Shown piece by piece: positions 42,938 to 50,646 of a stretch of 64,000 bases of DNA (position 1 is its first letter; every line of letters starts with the position of its first letter). The notes beneath the pieces are model-generated. The model ran no database searches and had not been told where the DNA came from. It was given only the letters and a program-made list of their open reading frames with translations. The translations under genes and the position numbers were made by a program. This stretch comes from Trebonia sp963843745 (GTDB taxonomy: Bacteria; Actinomycetota; Actinomycetes; Streptosporangiales; Streptosporangiaceae), in assembly GCA_963843745.1 (NCBI GenBank), contig CAWJLP010000007.1:2170001-2234000 (forward strand), in the 5' to 3' direction.

Positions 42938-42957
42938 GCTAATAACAGCAAGAAGCG
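42938..42957 (+). repeat. 20-bp GATAACAGC motif, copy 5
   Basis: GCTAATAACAGCAAGAAGCG has one change from consensus. The string CGCCCGAGAGG lies 17 bp upstream, as it does before copy 7. Confidence 0.8.
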
Positions 42958-43180
42958 ATGCCCGACCAGGTTGGCGGGTTCACCCTGCGTGAGAGCGAGC
43001 ATCCGCGCTGATACCCCAGCGCGCCGCCGCACGCTCGAGGCGACGTACGACCTTCAGGTCCTACGACACGCCGGCCCCGCAGGATTACCCTGGTCCCGGT
43101 AGCCCGCGCCCGGCGCACGCCCCGCATCGCCTGCTGACGGGCACAGGCAGCTGGCTGGCCCGGCTGCGGGCACCCGGCGG

Positions 43181-43291
43181 CATAGTGGATCGAAAGGGCC
43201 CGCCACGGGTACCTAACGATCCACCATCGTCCAGCCCGGCCCCGGGCCGCGCCCGGCGCCGCCCCGCAGATCCCACCGCCCCCAGCATCAC
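43181..43291 (-). repeat. 110-bp dispersed element, reverse copy
   Basis: The reverse complement aligns with 15998-16107 at about 85% identity by hand count (some 16 differences in 110). The stem-loop arms GTGGATCG and CGATCCAC are kept. Confidence 0.75.
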
Positions 43292-43357
43292 CAAGCCCGA
43301 ACGCGGCAGCCGGGCATAGGCCGGTCAATGCCCAGTCACCCGGCCTCTACCGGTGCC

Positions 43358-43376
43358 GATTGCGCAATCGACAGGT
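43358..43376 (+). repeat. GATTGCGCAATC palindrome, copy shared with 16 kb
   Basis: It is identical over 19 bases to 16429-16447 and in the same orientation. Confidence 0.65.
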
Positions 43377-43576
43377 CACCCACCCGGGTGCGGCCCCTGC
43401 CGTGGACGTCTTCCGTCACAGGGGTCACTGTGGAGGTTAGCCCGCGGCTTCACCGGCTAGCTGTGTTATTCCGGGTCGATATGCCCCGGAAGTACACACC
43501 TGGAGGCCGTGTCGCAGGCACCGTCGCGGTATTGGCACATCGGCCGCGTCCGGCCCGTAACCGAAGCGCCCCCCAG

Positions 43577-43597
43577 GCTGATAACAGCAAGAAGCGG
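43577..43597 (+). repeat. 20-bp GATAACAGC motif, copy 6
   Basis: It is a perfect match to GCTGATAACAGCAAGAAGCG. It lies 44 bp beyond the stop codon of the amidohydrolase-PaaX gene. Confidence 0.85.
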
Positions 43598-43640
43598 CGG
43601 AGCCGCGACAGTCGCCACGGGCTCGTTCGGGATAAAACTG

Positions 43641-45650
43641 CTAACCTTCCGCGGCGGAGACCGTCAGCTTCGTGCTGTGGTAGGCGGCGCGGGAGGCGAG
43701 TTCGGGGCTGTAGCGGTCGATGATCTGCCGGACGCGGCGGGCCGCTAGCGGGCCGAGCAGGTCGTAGCAGGCGATGAACAGCTCACGGGCCGCGGCGCGC
43801 GGCCAGGCCGGCGGCAGCAGCTCGTCGGGCAGGTCAGGGTCCATGGCGGGGAACGCGCGCCACTCGTCCATCACCCGGGTGCGGGCGACGAGCGCGTCCA
43901 TCGGGGTGATCTCGCCAGCCTCGGTCTGGTCCCGCAGCAGGCTGGCGAACGCGATGAACTCCTCGTACCGCTTCCGCAGCCCGGCCAGGTCCCAGGCGCG
44001 GGCGGGGATCTCCGACGCCTCACCGCCGGAGGGCACCGCGGAGGCGCGGAAGGCGGTCGCGGTGCTGATCCCCAGTTCCTTCAGCCTCGCCATCACGTCG
44101 CCGGCGTGGTCCCGCGGCGCGACCCACATGCCGTCGTACAGCGGCGCGAAGCCGAGCCAGCGCAGCGCCTTGCGCAGCTCGTCACGGACCGCCCGGTGGT
44201 CCTCGGGGATGGAGAACGCGACCAGCGACCACTGCCCGTCCCACGGCGCGGCGCTGCCTCCGAAGGAGAAGATGCGCCGCGCGCCGTCGTCGAGCACGTC
44301 CGCGGCGCGCGGGCTGAGCCGGACGAACGTCCGCCGCCCGGCCCGCGACGTCACCAGGAGCCCGTTGCGGGTGAGCCGGGACAGCGCGGCCCGCGCGGCC
44401 GAGTCGCTGACGCCGAATTCGGCGAGCAGCGCGACGATCACGGCCGACGGCAGCGGCTCCGTCCGCTGCCACCAGTAGTCGCCGAGCAGCGTGAGCAGCA
44501 GCCGGGGGGGCCGCTGCGCGACCGGGCCGGGCGCCGTCCACGGCTGGGGTACGTCGTCCTCGAAATCGCTGAGGTACGCGGATGCGCTAGTCACTGGGAA
44601 CTCACTGAACGAGGATAACTTCGGGGGTTCCGCGCCGAGGAATCGGAAGCAGTTATGCCACAGGATGTCCTGTAGTTCAGCGTCCGAAAGCCCCATCGAG
44701 CGCAGGGTCTTGGCGATCGGCTCCTCCCGGGTCATCGCCGGGAAGTCGGAGCCGACCAGCAGCCGGTCGGTGCCGAGCATGTCGGCGAGGTACCTGATCG
44801 CGCGCCGGTCGAAGACCAGCGAGTCGTAGTAGAAGCGGCGGGCCAGCTCGGTCGGCGAGTGCTCGGCGAACCAGGGCTTGGCCTCGGGACGTTCGGACTC
44901 GGGCGCCGGCGGCTCCTCGTTCCAGGTGCGGCCCCAGAACCACTGGGCGCGGGTCAGCACCAGCGGGAACCCGCCGCCCGCGTGGCTGAACGAGATCCGC
45001 AGGCCCGGGTACTTCTCCGCCACCCCGCCGGTGATGATCGCCGCCGCGCCCAATGTGGCCTCCGCGCCGACGCCGAACGTCGCGACCGCGGCGCCGGGGA
45101 GCCGGTCAGACGGCACCGGCATGCCGTGCACGAAGACGGCCGCGCCGAGCCGGTCGGCCTCCGCCCAGAACCCGTCGAACTCGGGCTCGTGCAGCGACTT
45201 CCCGTTGATGTTGGAGGCGATCTCGACGCCGGCCAGGCCGGTCTTCACGACCTCGGTCAGCTCGGCCGCCGCCATGTCCGGGTCTTGCAGCGGCAGGGTG
45301 CCGAGGCCGTAGAAACGGGTCGGGAAGGCGGCGACCAGGCCCGCGATGTACTCGTTGGTGACCCGGCACAGCTCCCGGCCGACGCCGGCAGGGGCCCGGT
45401 AGTTCAGCAGCGCGGGGAACGGCGAGAGCACTTCGGCGTCGAGCCCGCTGGCCGCCGACGCCTCCAGGCGCCGCTCCGCGTCGAACCAGACCGCCTTGGC
45501 GGGGAACCGCATCGGGCCGTTGATGAGGAACTTTCCGCCGTCAACGTCCGGGTTCGGCTCGGTCGACGGCCAGCCGCCCGGGTCGCACCCAGCGGGCGCG
45601 GGGCCGAAGTCGGGCGGGAAGATGTGCGCGTGCGAGTCGATGATCGGCAT
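43641..45650 (-). CDS. Amidohydrolase fused to a PaaX-type regulator
   Basis: One uninterrupted 669-residue frame holds two proteins. Residues 1-340 are an ACMSD-like amidohydrolase: IIDSHAHIFPPDF, VEIASNINGKSL, AVFVHGMPVP, RISFSHAGGGFP and LLVGSDFPAMTREEPIA, so the metal ligands are in place. Residues about 383-669 match PaaX repressors: RLLLTLLGDYWWQ, a winged-helix segment VSDSAARAALSRLTRNGLL, and DGMWVAPRDH. PaaX represses phenylacetate genes in other bacteria; its ligand is an aryl-CoA. A GTG at codon 353 could start a separate PaaX protein, but no stop separates the parts. The alcohol dehydrogenase lies 28 bp upstream on the same strand. Confidence 0.8.
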   Translation of the reverse strand: MPIIDSHAHIFPPDFGPAPAGCDPGGWPSTEPNPDVDGGKFLINGPMRFPAKAVWFDAERRLEASAASGLDAEVLSPFPALLNYRAPAGVGRELCRVTNEYIAGLVAAFPTRFYGLGTLPLQDPDMAAAELTEVVKTGLAGVEIASNINGKSLHEPEFDGFWAEADRLGAAVFVHGMPVPSDRLPGAAVATFGVGAEATLGAAAIITGGVAEKYPGLRISFSHAGGGFPLVLTRAQWFWGRTWNEEPPAPESERPEAKPWFAEHSPTELARRFYYDSLVFDRRAIRYLADMLGTDRLLVGSDFPAMTREEPIAKTLRSMGLSDAELQDILWHNCFRFLGAEPPKLSSFSEFPVTSASAYLSDFEDDVPQPWTAPGPVAQRPPRLLLTLLGDYWWQRTEPLPSAVIVALLAEFGVSDSAARAALSRLTRNGLLVTSRAGRRTFVRLSPRAADVLDDGARRIFSFGGSAAPWDGQWSLVAFSIPEDHRAVRDELRKALRWLGFAPLYDGMWVAPRDHAGDVMARLKELGISTATAFRASAVPSGGEASEIPARAWDLAGLRKRYEEFIAFASLLRDQTEAGEITPMDALVARTRVMDEWRAFPAMDPDLPDELLPPAWPRAAARELFIACYDLLGPLAARRVRQIIDRYSPELASRAAYHSTKLTVSAAEG

Positions 45651-45677
45651 GAGATTTCTCCCTGTTACCGGCCGGGG

Positions 45678-46769
45678 TTACCGGCCGGGCATGACCGCGA
45701 CGTGGATGCCCTCTTCGCCGGGCACCTCGCCGGCCAGCAGCTTGATCGCGTGCTCAACGTCGTCCAGGCCGTACTTGTGCGTCTGCATCTTGTGCAGCGG
45801 GAACTTGCCGGACTCGATCAGCTTGATCGCGTTCTCGTAGCCGGCCGCGTCGACGGAGAACGCGCCCTTCATGGTTATCGCCTTGTTGATGAGCATGTCG
45901 GTGACCAGCTCGATGGGCTTGTGGCCCTTCAGCCCCGCCAGCACGATCGTGCCGCCCCAGCGGACCGCCTCGATCGCGTCCCTGATCGGCTGGTGGGCCA
46001 TCGGGGTGAGGTCGAGCACCACGTCGGCGCCGTCGCCGCCGGTCAGCTCGCGGACCCGCTCGACGGTGTTCTCCTCTTCCACGTTGATCACGGCGTCCGC
46101 GCCGAACTCCTTTGCCAGCTCCAGCTTCTTCGCGTCGCGGGTCAGGCCGGTGGCGATGATCGTGCCCGCGCCAACGTACCGGGAGGCGAGGATGGCAGCG
46201 AGGCCGCGCTGTCCGGCGCCCATCACGAGCACGTTCGTGCCGAGGTGCACCCCGCCGTACTCCAGCGCCCAGCGCACGCCGGCGCCGAGGGGGTTGTACA
46301 TGACGGCGATCTCGGCGGGGATGTCGCCGCGCATCGGGTGCACGATCGAGTTCGGGTGCAGGTCGATGTACTCGGCGTAGCCGCCGGTCAGCCGTCCCTG
46401 GCGCGCCGGCGGGTTGCCGCCGCCGTGGCTGCCGATCCTGTTGCGGCAGTTCATGTAGTTGCCCGCCAGGCACCGGGCGCAGGACCGGCAGGGGATGAGG
46501 ATCTCCACCGCGACGCGGTCGCCGGCCTGCACGCCCCAGCGGGCGGCGGTCTCGTCGGTGATCTCCTCGATGATGCCGAGCGGCTCGTGGCCGGGGATCA
46601 TCGGCAGCCCGCGGGTACCCATGGCGCCCTTGTACTGCTCGACGTCGCTGCCGCAGATGCCGCAGGCCTCCACGCGCAGCAGTGCGCCGGTGTCGCCGCC
46701 GAGCACCGGGCGGGGGTACTCGCGCATCTCCATCTGCCGGGGGCCGGTCTGCACCACGGCGCGAACCAT
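45678..46769 (-). CDS. Zinc-dependent alcohol dehydrogenase
   Basis: This 363-residue medium-chain dehydrogenase has GICGSDVEQYKG with the catalytic Cys, GHEPLG, and a structural zinc loop CRSCARCLAGNYMNC. The nicotinamide fold is NVLVMGAGQRGLAAILASRYVGAG, slightly unlike GxGxxG in using GAGQRG. The ATG at 46769 starts MVRAVVQTGPRQ; the frame is open upstream through a 12-bp repeat but is not coding there. It is the first gene of an operon with the amidohydrolase-PaaX fusion. Its substrate is probably a secondary or aryl alcohol, which is inference. Confidence 0.85.
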   Translation of the reverse strand: MVRAVVQTGPRQMEMREYPRPVLGGDTGALLRVEACGICGSDVEQYKGAMGTRGLPMIPGHEPLGIIEEITDETAARWGVQAGDRVAVEILIPCRSCARCLAGNYMNCRNRIGSHGGGNPPARQGRLTGGYAEYIDLHPNSIVHPMRGDIPAEIAVMYNPLGAGVRWALEYGGVHLGTNVLVMGAGQRGLAAILASRYVGAGTIIATGLTRDAKKLELAKEFGADAVINVEEENTVERVRELTGGDGADVVLDLTPMAHQPIRDAIEAVRWGGTIVLAGLKGHKPIELVTDMLINKAITMKGAFSVDAAGYENAIKLIESGKFPLHKMQTHKYGLDDVEHAIKLLAGEVPGEEGIHVAVMPGR

Positions 46770-46800
46770 GTCAGCCAAGGGACGTACCTTTCTGGCCGCG

Positions 46801-46836
46801 TTGGGTCTGTCGTTGGGTCTGTCGTTGGGTCTGGCA
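46801..46836 (+). repeat. Three 12-bp tandem repeats in a promoter region
   Basis: TTGGGTCTGTCG is present twice and a third time nearly complete. They lie about 35 to 70 bp before the alcohol dehydrogenase start on the other strand. They could alter promoter spacing or be a regulator site. Confidence 0.55.
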
Positions 46837-47047
46837 ACAGAGGCGGGCCGGGGGATTCCGGCGCTGGTCATAACCGGTTCCCCTGTCCCGCGGATCACGA
46901 TATATGACACTTGGCGCGACGAGAAGCGCGTGATATGAAATCTAATGTCAAGACAGCCGCGCGGGGCCTCGTCATGAGTACGGACACAAAATTTCCGGCT
47001 GCTAACAGTTACGGTCGCTAACGATCGCTCCTATCCGGAGGCACCAC

Positions 47048-47863
47048 ATGAAGACCAGGGCGGCGGTGCTGCGCAAGGCGGGCACGCCGTGGGAGATCAC
47101 CGAGCTTGAGCTGGACCCGCCCAAGGCCAACGAGGTGCTGATCCAGATGGAGGCGGCTGGCCTGTGCCACTCCGACGAGCACATCCGCTCGCGCGGCATG
47201 GCGCGGCTGCCGCTGGTCGGCGGGCATGAGGGCGCTGGCGTGGCGGTGGCGGCCGGCCCCGGTGTCACCAGGGTGAAGGTGGCCGACCGGGTCTCTTGCT
47301 CCTATATCCCGGTCTGCGGCAAGTGCCGCTATTGCTCCACCGGCAAGCAGAACCTGTGCGACGCCGGCAAGCACGTGTTCGCCATCGACCCGAACGAGTG
47401 GAAGCAGCAGCAGGCCCTGCAGTTCGGCGCGACGCACGCGTTCGGCGACCCGGTCAAGGCGAAGGACGTGCTCATCGACCTGACCCGCGGCCAGCTTGCC
47501 GACACGGTGATCTGCACCGTCGGTGAGATGGACAACGACGTGGTCAAGGCCGCCGTGGACATGACGGGCAAGGCAGGCACGATCGTGATCACCGGGCGTC
47601 GGGTACTACGAGATGGTGCTGCTCGGCCGCATCCTGATCGGGTACCACAGGAAATCGGGTACCACAGGAAGATGCAGGGCTCGCTGTTCGGCGGCGCCAA
47701 CCCGCTGTACGACATCCCGATGATCCTCAGCCTGTGGCACGAGGGCCACATCAAACTCAGCGAGCTCATTACCAGGACCTATACGCTCGACGAAATTAAT
47801 GAGGGGTATCAGGACCTTATGGATGGCAAGAACATCCGTGGCGTTGTCGTCCACCAGCACTAG
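47048..47863 (+). pseudogene. Decayed NDMA-dependent alcohol dehydrogenase
   Basis: The 271-residue frame is a relative of the intact enzyme at 37173-38285, starting MKTRAAVLRKAG and ending GKNIRGVVVHQH. About 100 residues are missing after NLCDAGK at about 47366, so HVFAIDPNEW follows directly; the GxGGVG loop and part of the catalytic domain are gone. Later, GYYEMVLLGRILIGYHRK is scrambled by one inserted G near 47598 and by a 17-bp tandem duplication (ATCGGGTACCACAGGAA) at about 47636-47669. The two lesions add 18 bases and restore the frame. Activity is very unlikely. Confidence 0.85.
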
Positions 47864-47905
47864 ATAATTAGCCGCGGCAGTCAGGCAAGGAAAGGTCGAA
47901 GCCCC

Positions 47906-48457
47906 ATGCCGAACGCGATCCTCGACCCGACCGGGTCCGTCAAGGCCAAGGCCGCCATGGCGGCCGCCCCGCGGGCCCGCCGCCCGGCCAGCCTCAACGG
48001 CGCCCGGGTAGGCCTGCTCATCAACACCAAGCAGAACGCGCGCCCCTTCCTCGAGGAGGTCGGCCGGCTGCTGACGGAGAAGTACGACGTCACGCTCACC
48101 GAGCGGACGAAGGTCAACTTCGCGGTGCCCGAGCCGGACGAGGTCATCAAGGAACTGGTGGCCGATAACGACGTGGTCATCACCGGCGTGGGTGACTGCG
48201 GCTCGTGCAGCGCGGCCGCCACGGCCAACGGCGTCGTGCTCGAGGCGGCCGGCGTGCCGGTGGCCGCGATCATCACCGAGTCGTTCATCCCCACCGCCGA
48301 CGCGATGGCCGCGCTGCGCGGCGCGCCCGGCTACAAGTACGCCACGACGGCGCACCCGGTCGCCGTGCTGACCGAGGACAAGGTCAAGGAGCGCGCGGCG
48401 CAGGTGCTCGACAACGTGGTCGCCCTGCTCACCGACTCATCGGGCAAGAATGACTGA
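47906..48457 (+). CDS. UGSC-family protein with a CGSC redox motif
   Basis: This 183-residue protein matches what I recall of the UGSC-like (seleno)protein family. Its active-site motif is VITGVGDCGSCSAAATANGV with Cys98 and Cys101; in many relatives the first residue is selenocysteine. The fold appears to be Rossmann-like (ARVGLLINTKQNARPFLEEVGRLL, VPVAAIITESF). The reaction is unknown; a thiol redox or C-S chemistry role is possible. GAAAGG lies upstream of the ATG. The next two genes overlap it and each other, forming a cassette. Confidence 0.8.
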   Translation: MPNAILDPTGSVKAKAAMAAAPRARRPASLNGARVGLLINTKQNARPFLEEVGRLLTEKYDVTLTERTKVNFAVPEPDEVIKELVADNDVVITGVGDCGSCSAAATANGVVLEAAGVPVAAIITESFIPTADAMAALRGAPGYKYATTAHPVAVLTEDKVKERAAQVLDNVVALLTDSSGKND

Positions 48458-49526
48458 CGAGGCGCCTGAGGGTTCCGGAGCTCCGGGGGCGCCGGAGGCG
48501 CCCGATCCCGACGAAGCGCAGCGCGCGATCGAGTACTGCTACGACCAGGGCTGGTCCGACGGCCTGCCGCTGGTCCCGGTGTCCAAGCCGCTGCTCGACC
48601 GCTTCCTGGCCACCACGGACAAGGAGCCGGATGAGATCATCGGCTCCCTCGAGCAGGTCGGCCGGGACGTCGACGTCCGCACCGCCGCGATCAACGCCGC
48701 CATGGCCGGGTGCAAGGCGGAGTACTTCCCTGTCGTCCTGGCGGCGTTCGACGCGCTGATGCGCGAGCGCGCCGCGCGCGGCGGCGGCTTCCAGTCCACC
48801 AGCGGGCCCGCGCCGCTGATCGTGGTCAACGGGCCGATACGCCAGGAGCTGGGATTCAACACCGCCGGCGGTGCGTTTGGCCCGGGATTCCGGCCGAACA
48901 TGACGATCCCGCGCGCCATCGGCCTGATCGTCCGCAACGCGTTCGGCATCCACCCGCACGTGCTCGAGCAGGCCACCCAGGGCGTGCCTGGCCGGTGGTC
49001 GATCTGCGTCGCGGAGAACGAGGAAGAGTCCCCGTGGGAGCCGTTCGCCGAGAACGGCGGCGTGACCGGCGGCGTCTCGGCCGTGTCCGCCACGCTCACC
49101 CGGACCATGGAATTCGTGGACAACAGGCACACCCCGAACCCCGAGGACGTGCTGCGCGACTTCCGGGACACGATCTCGCGGATCGGCTCGCAGATCTTCC
49201 CGCTATCGTCCGTCGCCCTCGTGCTGTGCCCCGAGCACGCCCAGATGTTCGCCACCGCCGGCATGTCCAAGGCCGACGTGCAGAACTGGCTCATCGAGCG
49301 GTCCGGCCGCACCGGCGCCGAGCTCACCAGCATGGGCAAGGCCGAGGTCAACAGGAAGGGCTTCCGCGGCGAGTACGAGGGCGACGACACATTCCACAGG
49401 TTCCTCGCGGGTCCCACGTCGATCCCGGTCATCGTCGCCGGAGCGAAAAACGCCGCCATTTCCATGGTGGTGCGAATTTTCGGCGAATGGTCCGGTACAG
49501 CAGTGCCGGTAGTGGAGAAGAAATGA
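48450..49526 (+). CDS. Conserved partner of the UGSC-type protein, 358 residues
   Basis: I do not recognise a named family. The protein has an acidic start, then AIEYCYDQGWSDGLPLVPVSKPLLDRFL, a pattern seen beside UGSC proteins. Other visible parts are GPAPLIVVNGPIRQELGFNTAGGAFGPGFRPNMTIPRAIGLIVRNAFG and FHRFLAGPTSIPVIVAGAKNAAISMVVRIFG. There is no membrane segment or signal. It starts eight bases before the UGSC gene ends and overlaps the next start, so the three are made together. Confidence 0.7.
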   Translation: MTDEAPEGSGAPGAPEAPDPDEAQRAIEYCYDQGWSDGLPLVPVSKPLLDRFLATTDKEPDEIIGSLEQVGRDVDVRTAAINAAMAGCKAEYFPVVLAAFDALMRERAARGGGFQSTSGPAPLIVVNGPIRQELGFNTAGGAFGPGFRPNMTIPRAIGLIVRNAFGIHPHVLEQATQGVPGRWSICVAENEEESPWEPFAENGGVTGGVSAVSATLTRTMEFVDNRHTPNPEDVLRDFRDTISRIGSQIFPLSSVALVLCPEHAQMFATAGMSKADVQNWLIERSGRTGAELTSMGKAEVNRKGFRGEYEGDDTFHRFLAGPTSIPVIVAGAKNAAISMVVRIFGEWSGTAVPVVEKK

Positions 49527-49777
49527 ATTATTCGGAACGTACCGCTGCTCTCGCCTCGACGCTCGAGGCCGACGGATATCACCTGGCGATCGAGGAGCTG
49601 GATTCCCGCCTCGCGGTCACGATCACCGCCGGGCCGGACGCCTGCGAGGACTGCCTGGTGCCCAAGGACCTGATGCGCGGCATCCTGTCCCAGCAGCTCG
49701 GCATCGACGGCGGCATGATCGACATCGCCTACCCGGTCGACCTGCCAGGCTACTCAGGCTCGGCTGGCGCACATTGA
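49523..49777 (+). CDS. Small CxxC protein of the UGSC cassette
   Basis: This 84-residue protein starts MNYSERTAALASTLEADGYHLAIEELDSRLAVTITAGPDACEDCLVPKDLMRGILSQQLG. ACEDCL is the only cysteine pair, and the layout (a DGY helix followed by a beta strand) resembles small NifU-like or scaffold proteins, without a firm match. The ATG overlaps the stop of the 358-residue protein and the TTG of the following SDR overlaps its own end. Confidence 0.65.
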   Translation: MNYSERTAALASTLEADGYHLAIEELDSRLAVTITAGPDACEDCLVPKDLMRGILSQQLGIDGGMIDIAYPVDLPGYSGSAGAH

Positions 49778-50646
49778 CCACGCGGGTCGCGCTGATCACC
49801 GGCTGCGGCAAGCGGGACGGGATGGGGCGCGCGATCGCGAACACGCTCGCCGCGTCCGGCGTCGCCGTGGTGGTCACCGACAAGCAGCCGGCCGGGGTGC
49901 TCAACCGCCGCCAGGAGGTCGTCGGCGGCGCCGATGAATCCTGGGGAGGGGTCGATTCCCTGGTCGAGGAGATCACGTCGGCCGGCGGCACCGCCATGGC
50001 CCAGCTCGGCGACATCTCCGTCGTTGAGGACGCGCAGCGCATGGTCGACGCGGCGGCCGCCTGGCGCGGCCGGCTCGACATCCTCGTCAACGTCGCGGGA
50101 GCACCCCAGGGCCTTGACCGGCAGGACATCGAGGACGTGCCGATCGAGGCGTTCGACCGGCAGATCGCGGTGAACCTGCGGGGCACATTCCTGATGGCGC
50201 GGTTTGCCGTGCCGCACATGCGGGCGCAGCGCTGGGGCCGGATCATCAACATCTCGTCGCAGGCCGGGCAGGTCGCGGCCGCCATGTCCACCGCGTACTC
50301 CGCGTCGAAGGCGGGCATCCTCGGATTCACCAGGGCGCTGTCCGCGGACGTCGCCCCGTGGGGGATCACGGTCAACGCGATCGCTCCGGGCATGGTGGCG
50401 ACGTCGCGCGCGATGCTGTCCCTCGACCCGAACATCAACGTGGACGCGGAGATCAAGCGGCGCGGCTCGATGCTCGCCGTCGGCCGGTCCGGGTACCCGG
50501 AGGACATCGCCGCCGCGGTCGCCTACCTCGCCTCCGACGGCGCGGGCTACATGACCGGTCAGACCCTGGTGCTTGACGGCGGCGGGTCCGGGTCTATGTT
50601 CGCGAAGAAGCCGCCAGAGGCGGAGAACCACGCGGGGAGGAGATGA
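49774..50646 (+). CDS. Classical SDR oxidoreductase
   Basis: This 290-residue short-chain dehydrogenase has LITGCGKRDGMGRAIAN as the cofactor loop (with extra residues), NVAGAP in place of NNAG, SSQAGQVAAAMSTAYSASKAGIL with the catalytic Ser, Tyr and Lys, and NAIAPGMVATS. It would oxidise or reduce a hydroxy or keto group. The TTG start overlaps the end of the CxxC gene (TTGA), and its last bases overlap the start of the MetE-like gene, so it belongs to a five-gene operon. Confidence 0.85.
   Translation: MTTRVALITGCGKRDGMGRAIANTLAASGVAVVVTDKQPAGVLNRRQEVVGGADESWGGVDSLVEEITSAGGTAMAQLGDISVVEDAQRMVDAAAAWRGRLDILVNVAGAPQGLDRQDIEDVPIEAFDRQIAVNLRGTFLMARFAVPHMRAQRWGRIINISSQAGQVAAAMSTAYSASKAGILGFTRALSADVAPWGITVNAIAPGMVATSRAMLSLDPNINVDAEIKRRGSMLAVGRSGYPEDIAAAVAYLASDGAGYMTGQTLVLDGGGSGSMFAKKPPEAENHAGRR

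Larger units (their letters stand above)
42837..43640. other. Gene-free repeat island of 800 bp
   Basis: No credible gene. It holds a GGGGGTC hairpin (42854-42909), two copies of the 20-bp motif (42938, 43577), a reverse copy of the 110-bp element (43181-43291) and the GATTGCGCAATC palindrome (43358). It shares three families with other islands in the window. Confidence 0.75.

Noticed and set aside
43328..43723. Plus-strand open frame of 131 codons
   Set aside because: It runs through the palindrome and the 20-bp motif and into the antisense of the amidohydrolase-PaaX gene; no ribosome site or family match.
44491..46907. Plus-strand frames of up to 682 codons across 44.5-46.9 kb
   Set aside because: They mirror the amidohydrolase-PaaX and alcohol dehydrogenase genes, whose motifs are clear on the minus strand.
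47906..48457. In-frame TGA read as selenocysteine in the UGSC-family gene
   Set aside because: The motif position is encoded by a Cys codon, and the frame has no internal TGA.
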